DNA of 64,000 bases from Minwuia sp048007105 (GCF_048007105.1 NZ_CP180352.1:992001-1056000), one strand, 5' to 3'; counted from the stretch's first letter, positions 53,042 through 62,910 are shown. The notes: generated from the letters alone by a model not told the origin. Made by a program: numbers and translations.

Positions 53042-54499
53042 ATGTCCCAGTACGACCCGCGCGGCGTCGTCCTGATCAACGGCGTTCTGCTGACGATGCT
53101 GGGCCTGACCATGCTGATTCCGGCGCTGGTCGACCTCGCCTACGGCCATCCCGACCACATCGTCTTCATCGAATCCGCGGGGGTCACCATCTTCTGCGGC
53201 GGCGCCATGGTGACGGCCACCTTCCGCCGCGGGATCCAGCTCAACATCCGCCAGGCCTTCATCCTGACCACCAGCGTCTGGATCGTGCTGCCGGCCTTCG
53301 CCGCGTTGCCGCTCGCCTTCTCCGAACTCAGGATGTCCTACACCGACGCCTATTTCGAGGCGATGTCGGGCCTGACGACGACGGGCGCGACGGTGATCAC
53401 CGGCCTCGACAATTCGCCGCCCGGCATCCTGATCTGGCGCGCCATCCTGCAATGGCTCGGCGGCGTCGGCATCATCGTCACCGCCATCGCCGTGCTGCCG
53501 CTGCTGCAGGTCGGCGGCATGCAGCTGTTCCGCATGGAAAGCTCGGAACAGTCCGACAAGGCGCTGCCGCGCGCGGCGCAGATCGCCGGCGCGACGACGG
53601 TGGCCTATGTCATCCTGACGGTGGCCTGCGCCGCCGCACTCTTCGCCGTTGACGTCCGGGCCTTCGACGCCATCGCCCACGCCATGACGACGGTGGCGAC
53701 CGGCGGGTTCTCGACCATGGACGCCTCGGTGGGCGGGCTGCAGAACGCCTCGGCGGAATGGATCATCACCCTGTTCATGGTGCTGGGCTCGCTGCCCTTC
53801 GTGCTCTATCTGCAGGCGGTGCGCGGACGGCCGCTGCTGCTCTGGCGCGATACCCAGGTCCGCTGGTTCTTCGCGACGGTGGGCGGGGCGATCCTGCTGA
53901 TCCTCGCCCTGAGCGGCCTGACCGAGCGCACCGATGAGGCGCTCGACGCCGTGCGGCTGGCCGCGTTCAACGTCATCTCGATCATTACCGGCACGGGCTA
54001 CGCCTCCGACGACTACGGCGCATGGGGCCGATCCGCGACCGTGCTGTTCTTCTTCTTCACCTTCATCGGCGGCTGCGCCGGCTCCACCTCCTGCGGCATC
54101 AAGATCTTCCGCTTCCGGGTGATGTTCGAAAGCGCCCGCATCCAGATCGTGCAGCTGATCCGGCCCAACACGGTGATCGTCCCGCGCTTCAACGGCCGCC
54201 CTCTGGAGACCCATGTGATCGACGCGGTCATGGGCTATTTCTTCCTCTTCGCCATGGTATTCGGCACGCTGGCCTTCCTGCTGACGCTGACCGGGCTGGA
54301 CCTGACCACGGCGATCTCCGGCGCCGCCACGGCAGTGTCGAATGTCGGGCCCGGCCTGGGCGACACCATCGGACCGGCCGGCAATTTCCAGCCGTTGCCG
54401 GACACGGCCAAGTGGCTGCTTTCGGCGGGAATGTTGCTCGGCCGTCTGGAATTCCTGACAGTGATGGTGCTGTTCACGCCCCGCTTCTGGCGCGCCTGA
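53042..54499 (+). CDS. trkH: TrkH/Ktr-type potassium uptake membrane subunit
   Basis: A 485-residue transporter with about ten membrane helices in four repeat units. Selectivity-filter-like loops are visible at MSGLTTTGATVITGL, TTVATGGFSTM, NVISIITGTGYASDDYG and TAVSNVGPGLGDTI, as in the K+ channel-like TrkH/KtrB family. It imports K+ with a cytoplasmic TrkA/KtrA partner, not present in the window. It is the second gene after apaG and probably co-transcribed with it. Confidence 0.85.
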   Translation: MSQYDPRGVVLINGVLLTMLGLTMLIPALVDLAYGHPDHIVFIESAGVTIFCGGAMVTATFRRGIQLNIRQAFILTTSVWIVLPAFAALPLAFSELRMSYTDAYFEAMSGLTTTGATVITGLDNSPPGILIWRAILQWLGGVGIIVTAIAVLPLLQVGGMQLFRMESSEQSDKALPRAAQIAGATTVAYVILTVACAAALFAVDVRAFDAIAHAMTTVATGGFSTMDASVGGLQNASAEWIITLFMVLGSLPFVLYLQAVRGRPLLLWRDTQVRWFFATVGGAILLILALSGLTERTDEALDAVRLAAFNVISIITGTGYASDDYGAWGRSATVLFFFFTFIGGCAGSTSCGIKIFRFRVMFESARIQIVQLIRPNTVIVPRFNGRPLETHVIDAVMGYFFLFAMVFGTLAFLLTLTGLDLTTAISGAATAVSNVGPGLGDTIGPAGNFQPLPDTAKWLLSAGMLLGRLEFLTVMVLFTPRFWRA

Positions 54500-54565
54500 G
54501 CGGCCTGCTTCGCTGGACTTGGCGGCGTTGGACGTCAGAATCGGCGGAAACACGGGAGGAGCGAC

Positions 54566-56255
54566 ATGAGCGACTACGATCTGGTGGTCCGAAATGCGGT
54601 GATCCATGACGGGCTGGGCAGTCTGCCGGTTTCCGGCGACATGGCGGTCATCGACGGTCGCGTCGCGGCCATCGGCCAGGTGGCCGGACGGGGCGCCGAG
54701 GAGATCGACGCTGGCGGCGCGGTGGTGGCTCCGGGCATCGTCGACGTCCACACCCACTACGACGCGCAGCTGACCTGGGACCCGACCGCCTCGCCCTCGC
54801 CCGCGCTGGGCGTCACGACCGTGGTGATCGGCAATTGCGGCTTCGGCATCGCACCGGCGCCGCCCGAGGCGCGCGACACCATCCTGGCCAATCTCTCCGT
54901 GGTCGAGGCCATGTCCCTCGACAGCCTGCATGCGGGCGTCGACTTCTCGTTCGAGAGCTTCGGCGAGTATCTCGATCTCGTGCAGCGCAAGAAGCCCTAT
55001 CCCAACGTCGCGGCCCTGGCCTCGCATTCGGTGATGCGGACCGCGGTCATGGGCGCGGCCGGGTCCGAGCGCGCCGCGACAGACAGCGAGCTCGACGCCA
55101 TGCGGGCGCTGTTCCGCGAGGCGTTGTCAGCCGGCGCGATCGGGATGGGGTCCTCGACCTTCGAGAACCACTTCGGCGACGGCGGCGGCCGGTGCCCTCG
55201 CGCATGGCCGACCGCGCCGAGTTCCGCGCCTTCGCGGAGACCCTTGGTCAGGCCGGCGGCGGCGTCATCATGGCGACCTGCGGCAATGACACGGACATTC
55301 CCTTCCTTGGCGAGCTGGCGGCGCTGTCGAAGGGCGCGACGGTCTACGCGCCGCTGCTGCACTATTCGAACCAGCCGGAGCGCGCCATCGGCATCGCCCG
55401 GGAATGCGCCGCGGAGCGGGATCAGGGCCGGCGGTCTATCCGCAGTGCTCCTGCCAGCCCCTGTCCATGGACTTCACCCTGGAAGCGGCCTACCCGATGC
55501 TGACCATCGACGGCTGGCCGCAGAGCGGCGAGCTCGCAGCCATGAAGCGGGCCTTCGCCGACGCGGCAGTCCGGCAGTGCATCCGCGACGACCTCGCCAG
55601 GCCGTCGGGCACGCGCATCTTCAACGGCCACTGGGAGCGCGTCGAAGTCACCATCGCGCGCGACGAGGGGCTGACCGGCGTGACCGTCGCGGAGCTCGCC
55701 GAGCGCCGCGGAGCCGATCCGCTCGACGCCTTCCTCGATCTCGCGCTGGTCGAGGATCTGCGGACCGTCTTCACCGCCAAGCTGCTGAATGTCGAGGAGG
55801 ACCGCGTCGCCGAACTGCTGTCGATGCCGGGCAATCTGGTCAGCCTGTCGGACGCCGGGGCGCATCACACGCTGTTCTGCGATGCCGGGTTCGGCATCCA
55901 TTTCCTCAGCCACTGGGTCAGGGAGACCGGACGTTTCAGCCTGCCGGAAGCCATCGCCAAGCTGACCAGCGAGCCGGCGCGCATCTATGGCCTGGAGGGA
56001 CGCGGAGAGCTGACCGTCGGCGCGGCCGCGGACTTCATCCTGTTCGATCCTGCCGAACTTGCGCTCTCGGGCACCATCAAGCTGAAGGACCTGCCGGCGG
56101 GCGGCGAGCGTCTGGTCCGCCGGGCGCCGGGGCTGAAGGGCACCTTCGTCAACGGCGTCCGGGTGCATGACGGCGCGGACTATACCGGCGTCGAGGGGCC
56201 AGGCCAGGTCCTGCGCCGGCAGACGGACCCGCGTACGGCTGCCGCCGCGGAGTAG
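54566..56255 (+). pseudogene. N-acyl-D-amino acid deacylase-like amidohydrolase with two frame breaks
   Basis: The first part has the amidohydrolase metal site (APGIVDVHTHYDAQLTWDPT). Its frame continues until near 55181-55192, where adding one base leads into VPSRMADRAEFRAFAETLGQ in the second frame. Adding a second base near 55424-55430 leads to AVYPQCSCQPLSMDFTLEAA, then SLSDAGAHHTLFCDAGFG and the C-terminus at 56255. The corrected product is 563 residues, a normal length for D-aminoacylases. Family members hydrolyse N-acyl-D-amino acids with zinc. Both breaks are one-base losses in GC-rich runs, suggesting sequence error. The gene is otherwise intact. Confidence 0.8.
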
Positions 56256-56425
56256 GACAGCGGCGGATTCCACTTCACGGCAATCTGCGCCGGCTGCCGC
56301 CGAACCGTGCTGGACATGCCGGCGCGGCTCGTCGGAAACTGCGTCCGACAGGGCGCAATGCCGGCGGTCGGCCATCGGGGAGGGCCGCGGCCCGCGCCCG
56401 CCACAACCGTATCGGGGAGAGACAG

Positions 56426-56797
56426 ATGATCGGTTACACCACCATCGGCGTGAAGGACATGGAAGCCGCCAAGAAGTTCTACAGCGACCTGTTCGCGGAC
56501 ATGGGCGGCAAGGTCGTCATGGACGCCGGCCGCATCGCCTTCATCGGCGCCAAGCGCGGCGAGCCGATGATCGCGGTCTGCGAGCCCTACAACGGCGAGG
56601 CCCCGACGCCCGGCAACGGCGTCATGATCGCCATCCCGGCCGGCGAGAAGTCCAATGTCGACGCGCTCTACAAGAAGGCCATGTCTCTCGGCGCCACGGA
56701 CGAGGGCGGGCCGGGCCAGCGGATTCCGGACCGCTTCTACGGCGCCTATGTCCGCGATCCGGACGGCAACAAGCTCTGCTTCTTCGTGTTCGGATAG
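56426..56797 (+). CDS. VOC/glyoxalase-like domain protein
   Basis: A 123-residue protein with a single VOC fold: MIGYTTIGVKDMEAAKKFYS at the N-terminus and FYGAYVRDPDGNKLCFFVF at the C-terminus, each a beta-alpha-beta-beta-beta half. VOC proteins bind metal and small molecules, including methylglyoxal-GSH or antibiotics. The usual metal ligand His is replaced by Tyr/Thr here (YTTIG), so catalysis is uncertain. GGGGAGAGACAG precedes the ATG. Confidence 0.8.
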   Translation: MIGYTTIGVKDMEAAKKFYSDLFADMGGKVVMDAGRIAFIGAKRGEPMIAVCEPYNGEAPTPGNGVMIAIPAGEKSNVDALYKKAMSLGATDEGGPGQRIPDRFYGAYVRDPDGNKLCFFVFG

Positions 56798-56856
56798 GGA
56801 GTTGTGACGGCCGGGCGGGCGCGCCGGGGTGTGCGCCCGCCAACGGCCTGTAGACC

Positions 56857-58203
56857 ATGGAAGACCTTCCGCTTTTCCGCCAGCTGAACGCGCTGATCGA
56901 CCGCTACCTGCCGCTGGTCACGGATTCGCACTTCTGGCTGGAAGAGATCGTCACCGCCTGGAACCTGATCCAGATCGCGATCCTGATCGCGCTGGTGGCG
57001 CTGTCGCATGTCATCCACCTCCGGTCCGGACCGCTGCTGGAGCGCGCGGTCGCCGGCCTGTCGGGGCGGCAGCTGCTGCACCGCTTCCTCACCATGCTGT
57101 ATCACCGCCGCCGGTCGCTCACCCTGATGCTGTTGCTGTGGGTGGCGGTGCTGGTGCTGGCCGACAGCCAGCCGGCCGATCATGTGCGGCTGATCCGCAT
57201 CGTCGCCAATCTGGTGACGGCCTGGGTGGTGATTTCCATCCTGACCAAGATCATGCGCAACCGCGCGATGGCGCGGACGGCGGCGCTGGTGATCTGGACC
57301 ATCGCCGCGCTCAACATCCTGGGCGTGCTTCCGGCCACCATCGAGGCGCTGGACGGCATCTCGATCAATATCGGCGACACAAGGGTCACCGCGCTGGCCG
57401 TGTTCAACGCGGTCGGGCTGATCGTGCTGCTGGTCTGGTTCGCCGTCGGGGCCAGCCGCCTGGTCGAGACCCGGCTGGACGCCTCGACGGATCTGCAGCC
57501 GGCCACCCGGGTGCTGCTGTCGAAGCTGTTCCGCGTCGGCGCGCTGGTGATCGCCTTCGTCGTCGCGCTGGACCTGACCGGTATCGACCTGACGGCGCTG
57601 GCGGTGTTCGGCGGCGCGGTGGGGCTCGGCCTCGGTTTCGGCCTGCAGAAGGTGATCTCCAATCTGGTCAGCGGCTTCATCCTGCTGATGGACAAGTCGA
57701 TCAAGCCGGGCGACGTGATCACGCTCGACCAGACCTATGGCTGGATCAACAAGCTGAACGCGCGGCACGTCTCGGTCATCACCCGCGACGGGCGCGAGCA
57801 TCTGATCCCCAACGAGGACCTGATCACCAGCAAGGTCATCAACTGGTCCTACTCCCACACCCGCGTGCGCCTGGAGGTGAAGTTTGGCGTCGCCTATGAC
57901 AGCGATCCGCATCAGGTGCGCGAGGTCGCGGCGAAGGCCGCCGCCGGCGTGGAACGGGTGCTCGAACAGCCGGCGCCGGTCTGTCACTTCTACGAGATGG
58001 GCGACAGTTCGCTGGATTTCGTGCTGCGCTTCTGGATCCTCGACCCGGCGGACGGCGTTGTGAACGTGCGCGGGAAGGTGCTGCTGGCGCTCTGGGATGC
58101 GTTCAAGGAAGCGGGCATCAAGATCCCCTTCCCGCACCGCGAGGTCCTGTTTCGCACACCGCTGGAGGTGGTGGACAAACGGGACGACACCGAGTCGGGC
58201 TGA
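56857..58203 (+). CDS. MscS-family mechanosensitive channel
   Basis: A 448-residue channel with about six N-terminal helices. The pore helix region is AVGLGLGFGLQKVISNLVSG followed by LLMDKSIKPGDVI, the MscS signature, and the C-terminal cytoplasmic vestibule is present. It opens on membrane tension to release osmolytes in hypo-osmotic shock. It is preceded by the VOC gene and followed 14 bp later by the dioxygenase-like gene, in the same direction. Confidence 0.85.
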   Translation: MEDLPLFRQLNALIDRYLPLVTDSHFWLEEIVTAWNLIQIAILIALVALSHVIHLRSGPLLERAVAGLSGRQLLHRFLTMLYHRRRSLTLMLLLWVAVLVLADSQPADHVRLIRIVANLVTAWVVISILTKIMRNRAMARTAALVIWTIAALNILGVLPATIEALDGISINIGDTRVTALAVFNAVGLIVLLVWFAVGASRLVETRLDASTDLQPATRVLLSKLFRVGALVIAFVVALDLTGIDLTALAVFGGAVGLGLGFGLQKVISNLVSGFILLMDKSIKPGDVITLDQTYGWINKLNARHVSVITRDGREHLIPNEDLITSKVINWSYSHTRVRLEVKFGVAYDSDPHQVREVAAKAAAGVERVLEQPAPVCHFYEMGDSSLDFVLRFWILDPADGVVNVRGKVLLALWDAFKEAGIKIPFPHREVLFRTPLEVVDKRDDTESG

Positions 58204-58217
58204 CGCAGGAGGCCGAG

Positions 58218-58907
58218 ATGACCGGACGAGCGACCCGGCGCCAGGCGCTGGCCGCCGCCATTGCAACGATCGGCGCCACGCTGTTGCCGCGGTCGCTCCG
58301 GGCCAAGGACGTGTCGGTCGCGTTGATCGGCAACGGGGTCTGCACCCTGACGCCGGAAACCACGGCGGGACCGTTCTATCTGGATGAGGACCTGGTCCGG
58401 CAGGACATCCGGGAAGACCGGGCCGGCGTGCCGCTGCGGCTCCGGCTGCAAGTGGTCGACGCCGCCTGCCGTCCGCTGCCGGATGCCCGCGTCGATGTCT
58501 GGCACTGCGATGCCGGTGGTGTCTATTCGGCATTCGGTATGCGCGAGACCGGCCGGGACGGCATGAAGGACGAGACCTTCCTGCGCGGCACCCTGTTTGC
58601 GGACAGCGCGGGGATCGTCGAGTTCACGACTGTCTATCCGGGCTGGTATCTGGGCCGGACGCCGCACATCCACTTCAAGGCCTTTCCCGACAGCCGCAGC
58701 ACGCTCACCGGACAGATCTTCCTGCCCGATGCCGTGTCCGACCGGATCTACGGGTCGGCGCCGGCCTACATGCGCGAGGCGACCCGCCGGGCCACCAACG
58801 CCAACGATCGGATTGCGCAGCGGGCCGGCGACGCCGCTCTGGCCGCGCTGAGCGAAGCGGATGGCGGCTATCTGGCGGAAATGGTGATCGGAGTAGGCGA
58901 CAGCTGA
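58218..58907 (+). CDS. Exported intradiol ring-cleavage dioxygenase-like protein
   Basis: A 229-residue protein. An N-terminal Tat-like TRRQAL (residues about 6-11) precedes a hydrophobic run and the cleavage-like LRAKDV, suggesting export in folded form. The iron ligands of intradiol dioxygenases are present: Tyr in CDAGGVYSAFG, Tyr in PGWYLGRTPHIHF, and the two His of PHIH. Such exported enzymes are known among alphaproteobacteria, but the substrate is unclear, and classical protocatechuate dioxygenases are cytoplasmic. It starts 14 bp after the channel gene and is convergent with the next hypothetical (2-bp gap). Confidence 0.75.
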   Translation: MTGRATRRQALAAAIATIGATLLPRSLRAKDVSVALIGNGVCTLTPETTAGPFYLDEDLVRQDIREDRAGVPLRLRLQVVDAACRPLPDARVDVWHCDAGGVYSAFGMRETGRDGMKDETFLRGTLFADSAGIVEFTTVYPGWYLGRTPHIHFKAFPDSRSTLTGQIFLPDAVSDRIYGSAPAYMREATRRATNANDRIAQRAGDAALAALSEADGGYLAEMVIGVGDS

Positions 58908-58909
58908 CC

Positions 58910-59452
58910 CTACGGGCAGCGGGTCCTGACGACCGTGCAGGCGCCGGGCTTCCAGTCGGTCCGCCGCCAGCAGAAGGTGCCGGCGTCCAGGACGCGGAGC
59001 TGCCAGAGGACGGCCTCGCCCTCGGCGGTCTTGCGGGTTTCGCCCTCGAGAAGCATGGTCAGCACCTGTGGCTCGCGGCTGAGGACGATGTAGCGCGACT
59101 GTTCCACCGTCTTTCCGATCGCGGATTTCAGCGGCCGGTTCCAGTCGAACACCGCCTCCGAACGGTTCTCGGAAAAGGATATGGTGACGAAGTTCGACGA
59201 GGGCTGGCACCAGTCCTGTTTCCGCACTGTCGCGCAGTGGCCGTTGGCGTCGCGGACGCAGTCGTCCCCCTTCATGTCATAGACCTCCGGCAGGTCCCAA
59301 CGGCCTTCCAGAAGCTCGAACAGGTCGACGCCCTGCGCCGCTGACGGAACGGGCGCGGCGAGGACCGAGAGCAGCAGGGCGAGGCGCGTCAGGCGGGCCG
59401 CAAACAGCCGGAATCCCCTTTGCGGCGCAGATTCAGGCAATTGTCGGCTCAT
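58910..59452 (-). CDS. Secreted protein of unknown function
   Basis: A 180-residue protein starting at ATG 59452 (MSRQLPESAPQRGFRLFAAR). A hydrophobic segment ends AAPVPSAAQG, giving a clear signal peptide. The mature part has four to six cysteines (for example KGDDCVRDANGHCATV and TFCWRRTDWKPGACTVV) probably forming disulfides, and a beta-rich look (VLWQLRVLDAGTF). No family is recognised. It is convergent with the dioxygenase-like gene. Confidence 0.6.
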   Translation of the reverse strand: MSRQLPESAPQRGFRLFAARLTRLALLLSVLAAPVPSAAQGVDLFELLEGRWDLPEVYDMKGDDCVRDANGHCATVRKQDWCQPSSNFVTISFSENRSEAVFDWNRPLKSAIGKTVEQSRYIVLSREPQVLTMLLEGETRKTAEGEAVLWQLRVLDAGTFCWRRTDWKPGACTVVRTRCP

Positions 59453-59660
59453 CGGTTCGCCCCCGGTGCAGCGTGTCGCAGACTGCCGATGATGACACGA
59501 ACAGCCCGGCGTTTCGATGGCGGAGCCCGCCCGCTTTCGCCGGAGTGCAATTCCGGCATTGTCCGCACTTCCGGGTTGTGTCCGGCATCGAGGTGGCCGC
59601 ATAGTTCCGGTGGCGGCAGTTCCGGCCCGCACCTGTCCGACATGAACGACTGGAGTTGCC

Positions 59661-60071
59661 ATGCGCCCGAACCTCATCGGATTGACCGTCGCGCTGTGTG
59701 TCCTCGGCATGGCCCGGACGGCGGCGGCCGACGATTTCGCCTTCGCCTTCGACTGGGGCAACATCCCGCGCTGCACGACCGGCTCGCCGAACACGGTGCC
59801 GAACCCGACCTTCACGCTGCAGAACGTTCCCCAAGGCACGAAGTTCATCAGGTTCACGCTGACCGACCTCGATGTCCCGCAATACGACCATGGCGGCGGC
59901 ACCGTCGAATATACGGGGCAGTCTTCCATCGCACCCGGCGCCTTCACCTATCAGAGCCCGTGCCCGCCGAACGGATCCCATACCTATGAATGGGAAGCCC
60001 GGGCGAAGGACGGCGACGGCTTCTTCAGCGACACGCTGGGCACGGCGACGGCGAGCAAGCGCTACCCCTGA
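59661..60071 (+). CDS. Exported PEBP-like (YbhB/YbcL-type) small protein
   Basis: A 136-residue protein with a signal peptide (MRPNLIGLTVALCVLG, cut after AAA near residue 23). KFIRFTLTDLDVPQYDHGGG resembles the D-x-D-x-P ligand site of phosphatidylethanolamine-binding proteins. CPPNGSHTYEWEARAKD matches the second PEBP motif. The family binds anionic ligands and in bacteria is often exported or periplasmic. Length is short but the core motifs are present. It lies between a divergent secreted protein (208-bp gap without gene) and a dehydrogenase. Confidence 0.65.
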   Translation: MRPNLIGLTVALCVLGMARTAAADDFAFAFDWGNIPRCTTGSPNTVPNPTFTLQNVPQGTKFIRFTLTDLDVPQYDHGGGTVEYTGQSSIAPGAFTYQSPCPPNGSHTYEWEARAKDGDGFFSDTLGTATASKRYP

Positions 60072-60153
60072 CAATCCGTAACGGCCGCTTCAGGACCTGA
60101 CGCGGGCCTCGGTCCGGCCTATCCTCCCCGGAAACAGGGCTGGGGAGGCAAGC

Positions 60154-61029
60154 ATGGATGTGGGACTGATCGGCGTCGGACTGATGGGGCACGGCATCGC
60201 GCGAAACGTGATGCGGCGGGGCGGCTTCGCGCTCACCTTCATGGAGCATGCCGGCAACCAGCCCGTGGATGAGATCCTGGAACTCGGTGCGACGCCCGTG
60301 GCCACGCCCGCGGCGGTTGCCGCGGCCAGCGACGTGGTCATTCTCTGCGTGACCGGCTCGCCCCAGGTCGAGGCGGTGCTGACGGGCGATGACGGCGTGA
60401 TCGCCGGTCTCAAGCACGGCACCTTCGTGGTCGACTGCTCCACCGCGCTGCCGGAGTCCACCGGGCGCATGGCGGCGTTGGTTGAAGAAGCCGGCGGGCG
60501 GTTCGTCGACGCGCCCATGACCCGGCTGGCGAAACAGGCGCATGAAGGCACGCTGAACCTGCTGGCCGGGGGCGAAGCGGCGGACCTCGACGCCGTCATG
60601 TCCGTGCTGGCGGCCTTCACCGAGCGGGTCGATCATGTCGGCCCGGTGGGCGCGGGCCATCGGATGAAGCTGCTGCACAACTTCGTCTCGGTCGGCACCA
60701 TGACGCTGATCGCCGAGGCCGCGGCCCACGCCGCAGACGCCGGGGTCGACGCGGAAACCTTCGTCGCCGTGCTGGCGAATGGCGGCGGTGCCGGGATCGC
60801 GCTGGACCGGCTGACGCCCTTCATCACCACCGGCGACGCCTCCAACGTGCCCTTCTCCATCGGCAATGCCGGCAAGGATATCGGCTACTACATCGAAATG
60901 GCCGACGCCGCGGGCGCATCCTGCAACGTCGCCCAGGGCGTCGCCGCCGCCATCGCCGAAGGCGGCGAAGGCCACACCGGCGGCTATGTGCCGGAGCTGG
61001 CGCGGTTGCTGTGCAAGGCCGCTGACTGA
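60154..61029 (+). CDS. Beta-hydroxyacid dehydrogenase (3-hydroxyisobutyrate dehydrogenase family)
   Basis: A 291-residue NAD(P)-dependent enzyme. The nucleotide-binding motif is MDVGLIGVGLMGHGIARNVM. The catalytic Lys is in GAGHRMKLLHNFV near residue 171. The substrate loop, normally DAPVSGG-like, reads DAPMTRLAKQAHEGTLNLLA, so the substrate is probably not 3-hydroxyisobutyrate itself. It may be a tartronate semialdehyde or other beta-hydroxyacid reductase. Cytoplasmic. Same direction as mch, with a 112-bp gap. Confidence 0.8.
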   Translation: MDVGLIGVGLMGHGIARNVMRRGGFALTFMEHAGNQPVDEILELGATPVATPAAVAAASDVVILCVTGSPQVEAVLTGDDGVIAGLKHGTFVVDCSTALPESTGRMAALVEEAGGRFVDAPMTRLAKQAHEGTLNLLAGGEAADLDAVMSVLAAFTERVDHVGPVGAGHRMKLLHNFVSVGTMTLIAEAAAHAADAGVDAETFVAVLANGGGAGIALDRLTPFITTGDASNVPFSIGNAGKDIGYYIEMADAAGASCNVAQGVAAAIAEGGEGHTGGYVPELARLLCKAAD

Positions 61030-61141
61030 CCGCTTCGGCGGCCCGCCCGCTTGAACTGCGTCGCCTTACCCGTTCCGTGACCACCGATCACGTGATAGAC
61101 CCGCCCCATCTTCCATTCCATCAGACGGGGCGCGCTGAAGC

Positions 61142-62185
61142 ATGTCGGGCAAGACCAATCCGGGCAATTTCTTCGAGGATTTCGAGATCGGGCAGGAGCT
61201 GGTGCACGCCACCCCGCGCACCGTCACCGAGGGCGAGACCGCGCTCTACACCGCGCTCTACGGCGGCCGGTTCGCGCTGCAGAGCGCCGACCGCGCGGCC
61301 CAGGACATCGGTTATCCGGGCGCGCCGATCGACGACTGGTTGGTCTTCCACATCGTCTTCGGCAAGACAGTGCCGGACGTCTCGCTGAACGCCGTCGCCA
61401 ATCTGGGCTATGCACAGGGCCGCTTCCTGCTGCCGGTCTATCCCGGTGATACGCTGTCGGCGACCTCGACCGTGATCGGGCTGAAGGAGAACTCCAACGG
61501 CAAGACCGGCACGGTCTACGTCAACTCGGTCGGCCGCAATCAGGAGGGCAGGATCGTTCTCGACTATTGCCGCTGGGTGATGATCCGGAAGCGCGACGAG
61601 AGCGCCCCGGCGCCGGAACCGGTCGTGCCCGACCTGCCGGACCGCGTGGACCCGGCGACGCTGGCCGCGCCGGGCGTCGATCTCGCCGACTACGACCCGC
61701 GCGTGATCGGCCAGCCGCATCGCTTCGGCGACTACAAGGTGGGCGAGAAGATCGATCATGTGGACGGCGTCACCATCGAGGAGGCGGAGCACATGATGGC
61801 CACGCGCCTCTACCAGAACACGGCGAAGGTGCACTTCAACCAGCACACCGAAGGCGAAGGCCGGTTCGGGCGGCGGCTGGTCTATGGCGGCCACATCATC
61901 AGCCTCGCCCGCGGCCTGAGCTACAACGGCCTCGCGCCGGCGATGTGGATCGCCGCGATCAATGCCGGCGGCCACACCGCGCCCTGCTTCGCGGGCGATA
62001 CGGTCTATGCCTGGTCGGAAATCCTGGAGACCGCCGATCTCGACGGGCCGCTGGGGGCGCTGCGCATCCGGACGGTGGCCTGCAAGAACGGCAACGCCGC
62101 CGAATTCCCCTACATGGGCGACGACGGAAAATACGCCCGCGGTGTGGTGCTCGACCTCGACTACTGGGCCCTGATCGCCAAATAA
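61142..62185 (+). CDS. mch: Mesaconyl-CoA hydratase (MaoC tandem)
   Basis: A 347-residue protein with two MaoC/hotdog halves. The N-terminal SGKTNPGNFFEDFEIGQELV and the segment GKTVPDVSLNAVANLGYAQG closely match what I recall of mesaconyl-CoA hydratases of the ethylmalonyl-CoA pathway, which hydrate mesaconyl-C1-CoA to beta-methylmalyl-CoA. The second half starts near residue 190 (FGDYKVGEKIDHVDGVTIEE). The pathway allows growth on acetyl-CoA precursors without isocitrate lyase. Other pathway genes (ccr, ecm, mcl) are not in the window. Confidence 0.75.
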   Translation: MSGKTNPGNFFEDFEIGQELVHATPRTVTEGETALYTALYGGRFALQSADRAAQDIGYPGAPIDDWLVFHIVFGKTVPDVSLNAVANLGYAQGRFLLPVYPGDTLSATSTVIGLKENSNGKTGTVYVNSVGRNQEGRIVLDYCRWVMIRKRDESAPAPEPVVPDLPDRVDPATLAAPGVDLADYDPRVIGQPHRFGDYKVGEKIDHVDGVTIEEAEHMMATRLYQNTAKVHFNQHTEGEGRFGRRLVYGGHIISLARGLSYNGLAPAMWIAAINAGGHTAPCFAGDTVYAWSEILETADLDGPLGALRIRTVACKNGNAAEFPYMGDDGKYARGVVLDLDYWALIAK

Positions 62186-62193
62186 TCGGCGCC

Positions 62194-62910
62194 ATGAGCT
62201 ACAACGCAGCAACCGAGGCGCGCCGGCTGATGCGCGCCGAACCCGCGGCGACGCTGTCGACCGGCCATGGCGGCGACGGCTGGCCCTACGGCTCGCTGGT
62301 GCTGGTGGCCGCCGATCACGCCGCGCGGCCGATCCTGCTGATCTCGACCCTGGCCGAGCACACGCAGAACATCCTGCGCGACGAACGGGTCTCGCTGATG
62401 TTTGACGGCACCACGGAGTACCGGGAGAGGCTGACCGGATCGAGGGTGACAGTCATGGGCCGGGCTGCGAAGACCGACGACGCCCATGCCAGGGCCCGGT
62501 TCATTGCGCGTCATCCGTCGGCAGCGATGTATGCCGCCTTCGGCGACTTCGCGGTCTACAGGGTCGAGCCGGAGCGGGCGCATATCGTCGCCGGCTTCGG
62601 CAAGATCAACTGGGTGGAGAAGGCGGACCTGCTGACAGACATCTCGGGCGCGGCGGAGCTGGCCGAAGCCGAGGCGGATGTCGTTGGCCACATGAACGAG
62701 GATCACTCGGACGCCGTCGGTCTCTACGCCAATGTGCTCTGCGGCCGGCCCGGCGTCGGCTGGCGGCTGACCGGCGTCGACCCGGAAGGCGCCGATCTGG
62801 CGCGCCCCGGCGACCGCTGCCGCATCGCCTTCGACAAGCAGGTGGCCACCGCCGAGCAGGCGCGGGTGGAACTCGTCCGGCTGGTGAAGCGGGCGCGTCA
62901 GGCGGTCTGA
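62194..62910 (+). CDS. HugZ-like PNPOx-fold protein with DUF2470 domain
   Basis: A 238-residue protein with an N-terminal pyridoxamine-phosphate-oxidase-like split barrel (TEARRLMRAEPAATLSTGHG) and a C-terminal DUF2470 domain containing DVVGHMNEDHSDAVGLYANV. HugZ-type members bind or degrade haem; others bind flavin. The His of NEDHSDA corresponds to the haem-contacting region in HugZ. It starts eight bases after mch, so it is probably in the same operon. Haem relevance is interesting in a genome rich in cytochromes but remains inference. Confidence 0.75.
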   Translation: MSYNAATEARRLMRAEPAATLSTGHGGDGWPYGSLVLVAADHAARPILLISTLAEHTQNILRDERVSLMFDGTTEYRERLTGSRVTVMGRAAKTDDAHARARFIARHPSAAMYAAFGDFAVYRVEPERAHIVAGFGKINWVEKADLLTDISGAAELAEAEADVVGHMNEDHSDAVGLYANVLCGRPGVGWRLTGVDPEGADLARPGDRCRIAFDKQVATAEQARVELVRLVKRARQAV

